Shown in pieces: positions 12,639 to 25,442 of a stretch of DNA of 64,000 bases (its first letter is position 1; the number at the start of each line of letters is the position of its first letter). Source of the DNA: Ceratobasidium sp. AG-K (taxonomy: Eukaryota > Basidiomycota > Agaricomycetes > Cantharellales > Ceratobasidiaceae). The notes below the pieces were generated by a model. That model had not been told where the DNA came from, searched no databases, and was given only the letters and a program-made list of their open reading frames with translations. The DNA is taken from the NCBI GenBank assembly GCA_037039685.1, contig JAWNGF010000004.1, forward strand, positions 1,240,001-1,304,000. The letters are read 5' to 3'. Made by a program: the position numbers and the translations under genes.

Positions 12639-13012
12639 TTGTCGTATTAGCATGTATGCGTTGGACTATCCTTAGACTGGACCAACGACCTTACTGTATT
12701 GAAATGATATTATCCTAGCTTTGTAGAGTATCATGTTCCTTATCAACGGAGGGATCCATAACGACTGTTTGACTCCAAGTTTGAACATATAAGAGCTAAA
12801 TGAATCAAGTGGCTATAAAGAAATTCCCTGAGGACGGGCTTTAAGGACACCAAACCCATATATGTTGAGAATCTTAACTGTGATTGCAATGGCGTGGCAT
12901 ACATCAACTATCTCAGACTGAAGCCGGCCGCGGAGCTTGGAGTTGAGAGTTAGATGGTTGAGCAAAATCCATCATCCCAACTACTTTGACTGGGATTCTC
13001 GATTAGCGCAAT
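12639..13012. other. Convergent intergenic spacer
   Basis: About 370 bp between the 3' ends of the glucanase and the first F-box gene. AT-rich, with no ORF or repeat recognised. It must carry both 3' ends. Confidence 0.5.
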
Positions 13013-14997
13013 TCACGTATTCAATGGACTCCTAGGCTCACCATATGGCATGTCAAAATCGTCGATCACACTGGCCGTGGGCTCCCAAGCGACCCAAAGG
13101 CTGTCCTGTGTCATTTGTAAGCAACTACATTCGAGATATGTTCTCCCCGGATGCCCAAAAGGAAACACTCGAGCCACATTGCCGACGGGGAACGGATGGA
13201 GCTTAAGAGTTGGACCCTCGCCAATGGTTGATTCAAAAGTGTTGTTGGGCTGGGGGATGATGTGAAGGATGCATAAACCATAGGTCTGGCAGTACCAATG
13301 CACATTAATTTCAACTCAACTCCCTTTATTTTGACTTACCCCAAAAGCCAAAATTCTGTTTCCGTCATATGCTAGGTTACCGAGACCCCGGTCAATGCGC
13401 GCCGCAGATATCCTAAATTTTTCTAGCGATGGCGAATTGGTATTTGAATTGTCGGGAGGTTGTGAAGGTGTCGATGAACTGGTAGTTGGTTCGCTTGTTC
13501 CACCTCCCGAGGCCGCGAGTTCGTGTAAGGCATTGGACTTGAGCCCACTGACATGAAAAAGGCACCCCCGAGCTGTGAGAGCAACAAAATCATCGCCGGA
13601 TGGTGACACATGGACCGCCAATACAATGTCTTGAATTTGTTGAAACGCAACTTGAACTTGGCGCTTATTTGGGATGCAATATCCCGGCAAGCTCGATAAT
13701 TCAAACGTGCCGTGAGCTGGATGGCTAGTCGGCATCTGTTGGTCGGGGAGGTGAACACTATTGAGCAGCAGTGCGAGGTGTTGTTTTGTGAGCTGAAATA
13801 CGCATTGGCCTGTCTCTCGACTATACACCGAGACTGTATGGGTTGCAACAAATACGTGTGTTTCGTTGACGTCGACGTAGAGCATAGCAAAACCCGAATT
13901 TGCATAAGGGGAAGGTTCGATATTTATGGTTTGAGTCAAGCACCGAGCTCGTATATCCCAGAGCCACAGACTATCGCCAGCGCGACTACCCACACAGAGT
14001 GTAGGATAAACAAGTCGAGTAGCTCGCGAATCAGCAGGATTCCTAATCATACCCATAGGCACCAATTCGCCCCTATGCGGTGACCCTGGCGAGAACGCTG
14101 CTTGCTCCATAGCACGCTGTATGCGGTTAATAAACGTGATGTAGTTAAGTTACCCTTCATACCTCGTACATGGATATCTGACGCTCTGTTGGCTGGCGAT
14201 CGAGCGGCTCAGTATCCTGATCCTGTGCCCACCTCCATACCTCCAAGGCAGTGGACTCCTCGCACGTTAATACGATAAAACCGTTAGACATTTCGACGTG
14301 AGCATACTCGGACACCTTTGTGTGAAAAATATTACCATATTCGTCGCATCGATTCATAAGCAGTAAGCTCGTACCTGGCCCAGCCGAAATACCGCCGGCT
14401 GGTGGGGATTGCGAAGGCAATGTACAACTAGGGCAGAATTACTTGCTGCGTGGTAGTTAGTATCCGTTTAGGCTTCATGACGTGTCGAGAAGTATAACCA
14501 ACCCAGAACGGTATCCACTTCCCCTCCTGACATTACCAGCAATGACTTCTCCGTATCGACCTTAATTCGATGCACCTCCATTTGTTGTGAAGCTCCAAAG
14601 ACATCACATAACAAATAGGCACTCTTCAAACCGCGCCACCTCTTTGCTGTGAAAGTTTGCAGCCGACCTACAGAGCCGTGCATATGGGTCACCCCTATGT
14701 TTTGACTCGCTCACGATTGGCATCTAGCTCACAGTATTGCTTCCAGCTCTGTACCTTTGATGCCTCTACGCTTACCCATCCCTTCAGCGTCGCATCCAGA
14801 GACTCAGAGGGTACATCCATGGATTCACATGTAGCAGCAAGGTGGCGATATATAACGTTCTCGTTGTCCGAGATGACCAAGTGCCAGAGCCTCGAGGTCT
14901 GTAACAGGACAGCGACGTCCGCTAGGGTCAAGAAGGCAATGATGCGGAGAAGACACTCGGGAGGGATATCCGCATAATTCGTATGCATTTTCTCCAT
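13013..14997 (-). CDS. F-box protein with propeller-like C-terminus, paralogue 1
   Basis: Probable substrate-recognition subunit of an SCF ubiquitin ligase. The start is at 14997 (MEKMHTNY) or 14988 (MHTNY); both keep phase. The N-terminus ADIPPECLLRIIAFLTLADV followed by LLQTSRLWHLVI is a standard F-box. After a 47-nt intron come RLQTFTAKRWRG and, through further short introns, VVHCLRNP, AHVEMSNGFIVL, ALEVWRWAQDQ, then a long exon (14110-13316) with GDSLWLWDIRARCLTQTINI, THVFVATHTVSVYS and VLAVHVSPSGDDFVALT, which read like degenerate WD-type propeller blades. The last exon begins TYGLCILHII after a GTAAGT intron and ends EPRSPLNT, stop at 13013. A close paralogue lies at 23535-25442 with the same exon plan. 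Target unknown. No break was found. Confidence 0.82.
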
Positions 14998-15150
14998 TAT
15001 AGATTGGTGAGCTCCGTTTTTTGTTATGATGTCCCAAGTGAAAGGCCCGAATTGAAGGGTCGTCACACATCGGAGAGTCACGTGGGAAGCACATCACACG
15101 ATTGCGTCAGTATGAACGCATAATTTGTTCAGGCAAACGGATGATACTGC

Positions 15151-15455
15151 AAGAGCGCACTCGCACTCGTAACCCACCAGTAACCAAGATTGACACTGGC
15201 ACCAGTGTGGCAGTGTAAGTTTATTCAGCTTGTACCTCTCCCCGGATAATATGTTTTATCTTTAGCCCACAAGTCGTAAGTTGGATATATGCTGCATATA
15301 TTGATTACCAACACCCCCTTCTGGCCAGTATTACTACACATCGACTGCCGCTTGAAGGGCCTCGCGCTCCAGTTGAGATTGGTCCTCGTATTGTCGAGCT
15401 CTCGGTTCCGGGTGCCTTTGCCGGACTAAACAAGCCCATCATCGCTTCTGCATAA
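15151..15455 (+). pseudogene. 3' stub of a third subtilase
   Basis: Only the last part of an S8 protease gene remains. It begins around NPPVTKIDTGTSVA, which matches the KVDTGTSMA active-site serine segment of the subtilase at 25728-27484. A GTAAGT donor follows at 15215, then a 10-nt microexon-like block CCCACAAGTC (15266-15275) between TTTAG and GTAAG, as in both intact paralogues. The final exon reads [20 protein letters not shown] with GAFAGLNKP after it, stop at 15453; the 25.7-kb gene has [20 protein letters not shown]. The catalytic Asp and His exons are missing. It is a relic on the opposite strand to the other two copies. Confidence 0.75.
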
Positions 15456-17918
15456 AACCTTGCTAAGCCGCCTGCGCCCAAAAGCGCAAAATACAACGAA
15501 CCTTGTTGCCCAATGTAATAGTGGGTTGAACAAAATCAGGTTTGCTCATACTGACGGGCGATGTCAGCTGGCACTCGCTTATCCGTCCGAATGCACGTAT
15601 GCAATACGACAAGTACCAATAGAATTCATTCAAATCAACTCGGGTAGTATTCTAACCCTCTATATTTTTAAATTCAATGGCATTTCAGCCCATGACAGGA
15701 CTTCATTATGCAAGGTTCAGCTCCTGTTTATGCTCGAATCAAGCCTTCAACGCTTGAATACAACAGCTCTTTTTGAGGACCAGACAAAGTTAAACTATGC
15801 TAGAGTAGCCCGGAGCATGGTACTGCAGTGTGTGGCAGCCGCGATTGTATCGTGGCCTACGCTGGTTCGCCCGCGGATCCCGCTTCTTAACACAATTACT
15901 ATGACTCATAACACGCCGGTGTTGCTCAATTGCCTTTCGGGTCCACATAACCCACACGGATGACCGCGATACTAAGTACAGGCGAGGGTATATGCTAGCG
16001 TCATCCACGAGTCAAACCTCAAGGGCCATCTCGCACACACCCAGCAATCAACTCGTGCAAGCGCCTTTATATCCAGATTAGTACTCATCCATACCCGGGG
16101 CAATTGTATTGCCCGCTTACACTCACTGTGCTGGTAAGCAGACGTAAAATCAGCGATCGATGCACGAGGCGGACGAGATTAAGACGAATCGGGATGAAAG
16201 CGGCCATGTAGGCAGTACGCCTAATATGTAAACCTCCGGGACGCACATCCAGTTCAACTGACAGGCATAACCAAACGGAATGTCTGTCGCGGTGGTTTGT
16301 CAAATGAGGAGCGAGTGGGCGCTACGCCCAATACGGATTACGAGGGGCAATGCTTAGAGTGACCGTCCTAGCATACAGTTGAATGGGGATGCGATGTGCC
16401 CAGACACGGTCCGTGCAATGACAGGTGGGCAAATTAAATGAACTTGATTGGTGTCGTAGAATCCGATCGCGCACGATGCACAACACGCCATTAAGGCAGC
16501 TACATGTCGAACTGCCAACAGTGCTCGACTAAACTACATTTTCAAACCCAGGCAGGCCGAGTGTTAATTTCCGGCTCCGATCCTATCCAGCAAAAGGCTT
16601 CAAGCGAGTTGCGGCGCGACCTTGGCAAGTCTGGTCTCAGCATTGACAACTCGGCCTGTGGCACGCTTGTGGCGCATCTCGCCTTGTCAAACGACGAGGC
16701 TCACCGGTAACGCCCTTGACATATTTACCGAAACTGCGCGCGCCGTGTATTTACCGGGACCAATTCATTTGAGATGGCTCGTTCGGCGGCATCTGAATTT
16801 CACAGAGCCAATTTGCTGCCGCGGAACCCAAGATAACTCCAGAAGGGTTGGCGATGCACCGCGCGCTTCTGCGTTTCGAGACGGTTTGGTTAGAAGCAGC
16901 AGGGGTGCCGAGTTCTACTGTACTTGATAAAAAAAAGTGTTAGGACAGACATAAATTGCCCTAAATTCGTGCCAAGCCCGAGTGATCGAAAAACTGGGCT
17001 TCTCGTAAGCTGACCAAATTCCATGGCGTCAGCGCTCGATCTATACATGGCCACGTGGGGACGCGCCACTTCTCAGTCCCCGCGCGCATACACACCCATC
17101 ATCTTCTGTCCATGGAGACAAGTACGCGGCAATATGTTTCCAGGCATGCCCGACCACCATTCGGCGTGCCTACACAGGCGAAGTCGACCTCCGAGAGGCC
17201 AGGCCTTGACAGGAAGACGTGGTGGCTGAAAAAAATTGTTGGCGCGAGTGACTTTTCTCATGCGATGGACCTAAAGTGGCTTATGTCCGTCCAACTGCGC
17301 CGGGTTATGTTCGGGTTATTTCTGACATTTATTCGCGAACCTGACGAGGCCGGGGTTTAATCTATACCCACCGCGTGCTATACACTTGCCCCAAGACTTC
17401 ATACCGAGGTAAGCACCATGAAGCAAGCCGTTCGACCGATCAGAGCCGCGGCTCGTAGACTCCTGAGCAGAAAGACTGGTCGCCGGGTGGGGCCAGGGAT
17501 CTGTGAGGACAGGACGAGCTGAACCGGGGCCCGTGTCCGACGGCCCTGAGTTAGGCCACGCATTCCGGATGGTACTGAACAAGGATGGGGTCGGATATTC
17601 GATCCTCATCGGATAGATCAAATCACAGATCAGAGCTAACCCATACGGCGCTGCTCTCAAAAAGTAAACTGTGACTCTATGATAGCATACGATGTATAGA
17701 TAAGAGTATGACATGGATGTAGGAATAAATATCCGGCAGATATGAGGTAGGTGTACAATGGACAAAGAAGTGATGAGCGTTGACAGAAATACATGTGCAC
17801 CAGTACAAAGTGGGGAGAAGTGAATGAGCATAATTGAATAGACAACTGTTCCCTTGAGGTCTCTGGCATAATCGGCGGAGCAAGGAGAGGGACGACATCA
17901 GGGTAGCCATGTCAAGTG
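15456..17918. other. 2.5-kb stretch without recognised genes
   Basis: Open frames here are at most about 170 codons (for example 15460-15963) and look like chance frames: overlapping frames on both strands, no start context, no domain pattern. No terminal repeats or RNA genes recognised. Like 3097-8036 it is compositionally even, not AT-rich. Confidence 0.5.
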
Positions 17919-19191
17919 TCATTGCGATGGGGCTCGGCCGGCCCCAATCCAAAGTCGCCAGCCAAGGACCTCGCCAACGACACGTTCGCATTCGCCAATG
18001 TCTCGGCTGCCGAGTCCGCTAATGAGGGACCATGAACGGTTGTCATATGGCTTGTCAAAGACGAACTTGCACGCCAACACGAGTGCAGCCAGGAACACCC
18101 GGCGGGCGTCGGTCAGGACTCGCTCTTGCGGTGTTCGGTCGATGGTTGAAGGTCCCGAACTGGAGGCGGACTGGGTCTTGAGCGTGACCGAGTGCAAGGC
18201 TTGGGTAATTGCCAATCGGCAACGAAGCACATACCCGGCGGCGACTCGGATGATCAAGCCGGGCAGGGCAGCACGTTTGAACAGCTCGGTGAGAAACCAC
18301 CGCATGCTTCCCGCCGGCGCAGCGCCAGACTGATATTCGAGGGCGCCGAGGGTGCTAAGGTGTCGGGCAAGTTCTCTTTTAGAAGGAAGACATTGGACTC
18401 GGATGGCGGATTGTTGAGGAGCGGGCGCAGGAGGAGTGGACAGGGATGTGCTGAGTGAGGGTGGCGGGGATTGGGGAGTGAGGGGAGCCGTGTTTTTCGA
18501 GGGGGCACGGGGTGTTACAGAGCTGGGTAGGATGGATGTCCCGGGCATAGGAGGCGTAGATGGGATTAATAGTTTCGGGCTAGACGGCCGGGCCATATGT
18601 AAGGACGCTTGATAATTAGGATTGTGTAAACGTTCTTTGCTCACCTCGTAACGCGTGCCGCTGCGTCTTCCGGGGAATTGTGATTAGGGGCCGCATGCTG
18701 ATATCCGGGCTGAAAGTAGATCGATGCTAGGATAGCGAGCGAGAGTTCTACGGTCGGGGAAGAGATTTAGGGAGCCTGAATGGCATGCGGCTGGATCTAT
18801 GCTTACCCAAGACGTAACCAGAACTCGTCTGCTCGAGGAGCGTGGGAGGCATGCCAGGAGGCGAAGACGTTGGTGTGGGTAGTTGTGAACCCTTGACCGG
18901 TGCAGGCTCGGCCAGCGCATCCTTGGGTTGGGCCGTCGGTGCTGTGGGCGAGAGCGACGGCATCGCTTGCAGTAGGCTGCCGACTTTTGGGGCCGGTCCC
19001 GAATACAAAGAGCTAGGTGCGAGCTGGGGCCGAACTAGACTGGGCAGAGCCCTTTTATTGGGTATGGTGTTGCTGTTCAGAAAGTAGGGCTGCCATCGTG
19101 CGAGTCGAGCACAAGATGCATTCCGTACGGCCATGGAGCCTGACTGGTTGTCGCGGACGGGAGTGGTGGGGCGGGTGGTCCTGGCGGCCAT
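17919..19191 (-). CDS. PCL-type (Pho85-like) cyclin
   Basis: Regulatory partner of a Pho85/Cdk5-class kinase. Three exons (19191-18807, 18747-18645, 18579-17919) join in phase to 382 residues. The first half is disordered and Pro/Ser-rich (LPTPTSSPPGMPPTLLEQ, STPPAPAPQQS). The cyclin box occupies roughly residues 200-375: SMRWFLTELFKRAALPGLII, YVLRCRLAITQALHS, then TDARRVFLAALVLACKFVFD followed by KPYDNRSWSLISGL and ECERVVGEVLGWRLWIG, which closely follows the PCL1-type pattern DxRRxFLAALILAxKF...NRAWAKISGL...LxxLxWRL. The exon-2 boundaries were chosen because they avoid an in-frame stop and use GT-AG ends; they are the least certain part. Function in cell-cycle or phosphate control is by family analogy only. 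Confidence 0.78.
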
Positions 19192-19980
19192 ATCAAGCAG
19201 ATGATATACTCGGACTGGATGGAGGGTGGCGAGGTAATATCCGGACGAGATGAATGGATTATAAGAAGGGTATGTAATCGGTTAGAATGTCAGAATGCGG
19301 AATGCCCAGTGCAGAGATCACAGCATCAGAAGCAAAGCGATTTGTATGACGCAGGGGGTTACTGCTACTCCTGGCGGGCAGGTGGACGGTATTTGAGGGG
19401 CAGCGGAGTAAAGGGCCCCGACGGTAAGTAATTGGGTGCATGTTTTGCCAGCAGCTTACAACTAGCCGCTGACCGCTCCATCGGGGCGCCCTGTGGTCGT
19501 TCGGACAATAGCACGGAGCCTTCGATCCGGTGCCTTGCCGCGCGACTGTCCAAAGTCACGTGCATTAGCTTTTCCGTGCGTTCCTCGGTCTGAAACCCAT
19601 GTATTGTTCGGCCTAAGTCGAGCCGCGGTATCACCCCACAGAGTTGCAAGTGTGTCAACAACCGCCGCACTCAATGCACTCGGAAAAAATCCCCACTCGG
19701 ACACGGAGCCCGGGTGATGTCGGCTATTCTCATCCCAACCGGGTATCCCGAGCGCGCGGACCGAGCGGAAAGGCTAAACGAAACCCGTAACCTAAAACGT
19801 CTGATATGTCATCCCCCTATACCAATCGCGATAGGCTCAATGCAAATGATCGTAATTTTACTATTCTAAACGATACAGATTTCAAGCCGTATCGTCTGTC
19901 AAAAAATATTCTGAGCCATCAAATTCACAGTCCCATTGGCTAAAAATGGGTTTGAAGCTGTCAGCAATTACTCACACGGG
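19192..19980. other. Intergenic, nothing recognised
   Basis: About 790 bp between the cyclin start and the stop of subtilase 1. No supported ORF, repeat or RNA gene. It must contain the cyclin promoter and the subtilase 3' end. Confidence 0.45.
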
Positions 19981-21869
19981 TCAGAAGTGTACACTCTTAC
20001 GAATGCTGCTCAAGATATCCACGCGAGCGAGTGTTTGAAGTCGAGCTTTCATCTCGGACGGCGAGCGTGGGCCTTCCAGCCCGATGAGATATGCCGCAAG
20101 CCCAGCCTACATATGTCATCATTACCGAACGCCTACTTCAATTAGTTGATAGCTTACAACGTAAGGCCTGAGGGAAATCACGTCAGCCCACAAGTTGGCA
20201 TCAAATCCCGACGGCCAAAAGTTTACTTACGCTGCCATGCTCGTGCCGCTATCGACCCTGGTTGAATTCGGGCCAGTGATCCCTGCAGAAGTTATATTCT
20301 TGGCACCTCAAGGTAAGAATTAGGTATCTCGAGTAGAATAGTGGCACTTACCACCCCGGGAGCGAAAACGGCCACGGGTGAACCGTAATTTGACGTTTCG
20401 GATCGAACACCGTTAATATCTACGTTTCCAACGGTAATCACACCCGGGACTCGTGCGGGAGACCAATTAGCTGCGACGATATCAACGTTGGCGTTGCCTG
20501 CCGCCACGACGGTGGGGAATCCTGCGTTCACGGCCTAGGAGTAACGGCCAAAATGTAAGTGTAATGTTGTGAGGTCCAGGCGCAGGGGCGGAGTTAGAAT
20601 CCGGATTAAAGGTCGGGATATAGGACGAAGCCACTCACAGATGCCACAGCATCATCCAACGCGGTACTCGTGCCGCCTCCCAGGCTAAAGTTGAACACAC
20701 ATGGACGTCCTGTGGAATTTGCGTGTGCTACCGCCCAACTCAACCCCGCGATGCTACGGTTTTGTCACGAGTAAGTCGTGAGCACGACCAGCCAGCCACT
20801 ATGCACATACATGTCTGAGGCAAATCCTCGACCAGTATCCGTAATAACTTTGACATCGATTATCTGCGCTTGTTTGGCTACACCGAACCGGGCTCCAGCT
20901 GCTATTCCTAAAATTGCAAACTCAATATGAGCGTTGAGGTCTTGTGCAAACTGGAAATGGTATCTTACCCGCAACATGCGTGCCTGTACATGGTATGTTC
21001 AGCCACTCAGACTCGTCAGTGAATGAAACGTATTTCAAACGTACCATGTCCAAAGATATCACCAGTCTTGGGAAGTGCCTAAGTTTCTTTTCAAACTAGA
21101 TTACGCTGGGCTTACCGTCGTGTAGCGAGCAAAAACAGGGGCATGCTGTACTCGGTTCCCAAATTCCGAATGATTGGCGTAGACTCCGCTATCGAGGATA
21201 TAGATATCGACGCCTAAAGGAATAATTTATCCGGTAAGGTACATCTAAATGATCGCTGGAAGAATGTACCTTGTCCGGCGGTCGAGTCAAACTGATCACG
21301 AAATTTGTCAATTAGCCCGATCGAAAAATACTGCCACTTCGAGTTGGCTGGTACCCACCTCGTATGTGTAATTCAAGGCTTCGGAAGCCCCATGTTGGGC
21401 GGGGAACGGAATCTAAAGTTCGGCCAAACTAGGTGAGGGGTGCCGTTCTCCCCAAAACAATAGAAGGAGAACTGACCGAACGAGTGATGGCTTGCAGCCC
21501 CCATGGTGAGTTTGTTTGTCTTGCAAGCGAGGCAACCGAAAAGACTACGTCCGGCTCGACGTATTCGACCGAGTCCATCTGGGACAACGCCTCCACGGCG
21601 GCTTGATCGGCTAATTGAGTAGCATATCCGTTGAATATGTTTGACTCAAAGTATGTCGTACGGCTAGACTTGAGCTTCAAGTTGTGGCGGCCCTTGCTGA
21701 TGGTGGAAAAATGGGACCTGGAGGAATGGCCTGGCTTTAGTTTAACTATAAAGGACTGTGGTTCCGAGGCGAATTGTTCATTAATAGAAGGAGTGGATGG
21801 TATTGTTAACGCTAGCCCGATACTGCTTGAGGCAAATACGCCGAGCGTAAGAAGGCCTGCGATAAACAT
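19981..21869 (-). CDS. Secreted subtilisin-like serine protease 1 (S8, proteinase K type)
   Basis: Secreted endopeptidase made as a pre-pro-enzyme. The ATG at 21869 is followed by a signal peptide (FIAGLLTLGVFASSSIGLAL) and an I9 propeptide (QSFIVKLKPG ... SVEYVEPDVVF). The mature part begins near NSPWGLQAIT. The triad is complete: Asp in GVDIYILDSGV, His in TGDIFGHG-THVAG, Ser in VDSGTSMAA; the oxyanion Asn is in VVAAGNAN. At least ten short introns are present, one splitting GHG from THVAG and another directly after THVAG. A 10-nt microexon (20167-20158, GCCTTACGTT) joins SMAA to AGLAAYL and supplies Pro-Tyr-Val. The end reads LQTLARVDILSSIRKSVHF, stop at 19981, somewhat shorter than usual for the family. 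A close paralogue lies at 25728-27484 on the same strand. Confidence 0.88.
20158..20167 (-). other. 10-nt microexon of subtilase 1
   Basis: GCCTTACGTT is flanked on the minus strand by CCCTCAG and GTAAGC. With the upstream exon ending ATG GCA GC and the downstream exon starting GCT GGG CTT it gives MAAPYVAGLAAYL, the standard sequence after the catalytic Ser. Confidence 0.75.
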
Positions 21870-23534
21870 GGTGAATAGCCTGGAGGATCAGAGGGGAGGG
21901 ATGTCTTGGTGGTGCGGTTGCAAACCTGGATCTTTAGGTGCGAACAGCGAGAACCCGGCGGCGGGAGAACAAAAGTAAAGATTCGCCACCAAATCGAGAT
22001 AAGTCCCTCCGACCCCGATGTGTGAAATTCTTTGTTCTATCGGAAGCGTCGCTATTTTATTTACTTTGTGTTCGTACCTATCGCACGGTATGCTCCTTAG
22101 GTGCGAACATCTCGAATAATGTGGGCTGGTTTCCACTCGCTGACGTGTGATCCCCAGCCAGCTTTGTTGAGGGGTAAGTCCAATTCTGGACAAACATTCT
22201 GATTACCTAATTGTTCCGAGTTTGGGTAACTCTTCTCCTCGGGACCCGTCCCGTGTAGGTTTGGAGTGTGGCAAACCTCTTAAACACCCAGTTCGGAATA
22301 TTCTTGAACGCAGAAATTGGTGGCTTCGTAGCGAACCTAGAGAATGCGTCGATGGCGCGACCGTTTGTGACTCTATGCACCAGCGTGTTCAATTTCCAGG
22401 TACAGGTTGCCTGATTCAATGAGTAAAACCGAGAGTTTGCTTCAGGGGTGCCATCAAACATGTGGGAGTATTCCGTGGAGGGAGAACGATGGCAAGGCCG
22501 TTTGAGCCACCCACAGACTCCCAGACAAACTCTGAACGGAAATTTATACCGACAACAACCCGCTCCTAGTGAGTGAATTCTACGCTTCATGATAACTGGA
22601 GAAACATCCAGTGCTCCATGGCTATGGCGACGATCATGATGGCGGGACTTCACGTTAGCCCCGTTCACTCTACGGAGGGGGCGGTGATGACCAGTGTGGC
22701 AGGGGACTCTTTTGCTTGGCCATATCTGGGATAACTGTGACTTACACCGCTTGATAGGCTAGCGAAGACCAGTTTGCAGAGAAGATGACGCGCATACAAG
22801 CGGCAGTACCATCAAAATACAGGCTAAACCACGGGGTTTGTTGTTTCTGGTGCTTGCAACACGGTCGGGCGGCTTTTTTTTGGGGGGGGGGGGATTAAGC
22901 TCGTATAAAATGCTGGCCACCCCTGGGATTGACAAATCTACGATCCGGGCGCTGAGTCGGGCAGAAAGATGGGTTCTTAGACTGCAAGTAAGCGCCTGGT
23001 CCAGCCTGGAATATTATGGCACCATAAGGGGCGAGTAAACATAGCATATATCTACTTCATGGCGTGTGGGTCAGTGAGTTGGAGGGCTCGTACTGTTCTT
23101 GCAAATGCGCTTATCATGTAGAGGAATGCCCGGGCAATGGACTCTGTACAATTATTTGAGAAACACTTAATGGGCCCCCATGGCCAGTTGACTGTCGACA
23201 GGCTCCCAATATCTATGACTCGCTATGCGAATATTGTGGATAAACATATTAGGCTAATATCTTGCAACATTTCCCTCCTAAAGTCAGTCGTAACATCACA
23301 GTGGTGTAAAGTTAGTAGGTGTGACGTCAATGCTGCTATGTGCGTATCACAACCACGTGGCTTTCCTGGACACCATTGTTAAACAACGACAATCCTTGAC
23401 CACGGAATTGATACTGTCTCGAGCTGTAGCTTCTGGGATTAGGACAACTGGTGATCGCACATACGAGGTTTTTTTTTGCCGGCCCCGCCCAACGTCTTGA
23501 GACTCTGTCCTCGTAAATATAATTATTCTCACGG
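21870..23534. other. 1.7-kb divergent spacer
   Basis: This lies between the divergent starts of subtilase 1 and F-box 2, so it holds both promoters. A T8-G13 homopolymer pair is found near 22873-22893 and a T8 run near 23468. Small ORFs (for example 22207-22668 minus) show nothing family-like. Confidence 0.45.
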
Positions 23535-25442
23535 ATGACCTATACAGAACTGCCTCCTGAATGTCTCTTGCGTATCCTTTCTTTCTTACCGCTCTGTGAT
23601 ATTGTTACCTTATTGCGAACGTCAAGGCTCTGGTACTCGGTTATTACCAGCAACGAAAGCGTTGTCTATCGTACACTTGCCGTTGGCTGCGAGTCTATGG
23701 ATACACCTATTGGATCGCTGGATGATGCGCTGAAGGGGTGGGCAAGCCCAGCAGCGGCAACCGTACAAAACTGGAGGCAATACTGTGAGCTTATGGGTTC
23801 GGACGATACAAAGCGAGTGGAAATGTAAATTCCATATTTGGGTCATATAGGTCAGCTACAAGTCATGACAAGGCGGAGGTGGCTCGGTGAAGGAAGACCT
23901 TACATGTCGTTTGATGTGTTCGGGTCCGCGCAAGAGGTGGAGGTGCATAAGGTCAAGCTTGATACCGCAAAGGCACTACTAGTTATGACAGGGCAAAGCC
24001 AGACAAGTTGTTCATGCTTCTATTCAATATTCCAACGTGACTCATATTTGTGACTAGATAACGGGAGTGTAATAGTTCATTGTCTTCGTAATCCTGAACA
24101 ACGAGCACTCTTCTATTTGAGGCAGGCAGGTGCAGATACGCGGTTGGTACGTATTAGCTCATGATTTGAACTTTTTCAGGTGGCACCGTCCGCTCATCTC
24201 GAAATTTCGCATGGCTTCATAGCATTCAAAAACAACAACGGATTATTGGAAATATGGCGATGGGCGCAAGACCAGCTCGCTGATCCTCTAGATTGTAAGC
24301 CGACCAAGCAGCAGCAAACCGCATACATGGTATGGGATCTGGATTGGAACCTGCAAATTATGTTAACTATCGCTCTACATCCTACACGTAGGAAGCTATG
24401 AACACTGCGGGGTTCCAGTTGGGCTTGACGCATCGAGGAGAACTTTTGCCTGTAGGCGTTCTCGAACACCCAAGGGGTTTACTAGTGCCAGCATTCAGGC
24501 TGGCGTATCCCACTTTGTGCGCTGGTATAGGCTCTGATACCCTTTGGCTTTGGAACGTTCGTACGAGAAACCTGCTTCAGACCATCAACATTAGCAATCC
24601 AGAGGACCAAGCACCTTTCGGAATACTATATATCGACGTCAATGAAACCCATGCCTTCGTAGCAACTCGCGTGATTTCTGTCTACAGCCGTGCCACGGGC
24701 CAGTGCATATTTCGGCTCCGGGAATCCCATCATGCACTACTAGCAACATGCGTGGATCTTCCCAGTATATTTGAACCCCCTCAATCAACTTTTCAATATT
24801 CAAAGCTACCGCAATACCATAGTCCTGATCTACGCATAGTTCCATTCCACCACTCGCAAGCTGCCATTATGGCGGTCCACGTCTCGCCAAATGGAGACGA
24901 CTTTGTTGCAATTTCTCATCGTGGTCTCATTCTGTTCATTAGTGGTCTCAAACATGAAGATGTGGGTTATTATGGTTATTTAATTTGGATATGTTCTGTC
25001 TGATATCACGTTGCCTTGCTATGTACCAGGAGGTCGCTTCGTCTGAAAGCCTTAGGATCTCTGTGATGCACGCGCAGAGTAATTTATCCCACCTCGCTTA
25101 CGATGGGCATAGAATTCTAGTTTATGGAGCAAGTACTCTTCAACGGCCCGTCACTGAGGCGACGACTGACGCTTCGTGAACGTCAAGGCACAGGGCTTAT
25201 CCTACATTAATGTTCAAAAATTACCCAAGCTCACGTTTGAACTACCAGCGGATAGCGACCAAGGTCTGAGGTTATGTTCCTTCCCCGCAAAATATATTTG
25301 TCGGTTGAATCCGTTCGGCGATGAGGATGCAGATTACGCGGACTGCAGTTGTCTACAGATCACCCAAGATGGCTTCTGGGTGACCTGGATACCTAGTATA
25401 CATCCTATTCATCGAAGCATGTGGCGGTACCGTGGTGAGTAA
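23535..25442 (+). CDS. F-box protein with propeller-like C-terminus, paralogue 2
   Basis: Same family and exon plan as the gene at 13013-14997. The start MTYTELPPECLLRILSFLPL leads into the F-box, followed by LLRTSRLWYSVI. Later exons carry GQLQVMTRRRWLGEG, VIVHCLRNPEQRALFYLRQ, HLEISHGFIAF, LLEIWRWAQDQ, SDTLWLWNVRTRNLLQTINI, AFVATRVISVYS and MAVHVSPNGDDFVAIS. Exons after that are small: EVASSESLRISVMHAQ... to ILVYG, then GLSYINVQKLPK to the stop at 25440. The intron before GLSYINV starts with GC (25129) where paralogue 1 has GT; with it the reading frame stays open. Intron 1 appears to use a weak GTTCGG donor. Likely an SCF adaptor; target unknown. It is convergent with subtilase 2. Confidence 0.78.
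25129..25193 (+). other. Probable GC-AG intron
   Basis: The donor is GCAAGT and the acceptor CACAG. The equivalent intron in paralogue 1 begins GTAAGT at the same codon boundary (ILAFG | TYGLC there, ILVYG | GLSYI here), phase 0. No GT-AG choice at this spot keeps the downstream frame. Confidence 0.7.

Noticed and set aside
15460..15963. 167-codon open frame on the plus strand
   Set aside because: No domain pattern, overlapped by other frames, sits in a block that looks uniform; likely chance.
22207..22668. 153-codon minus-strand frame upstream of F-box 2
   Set aside because: No family resemblance and no paralogue at the other F-box gene.
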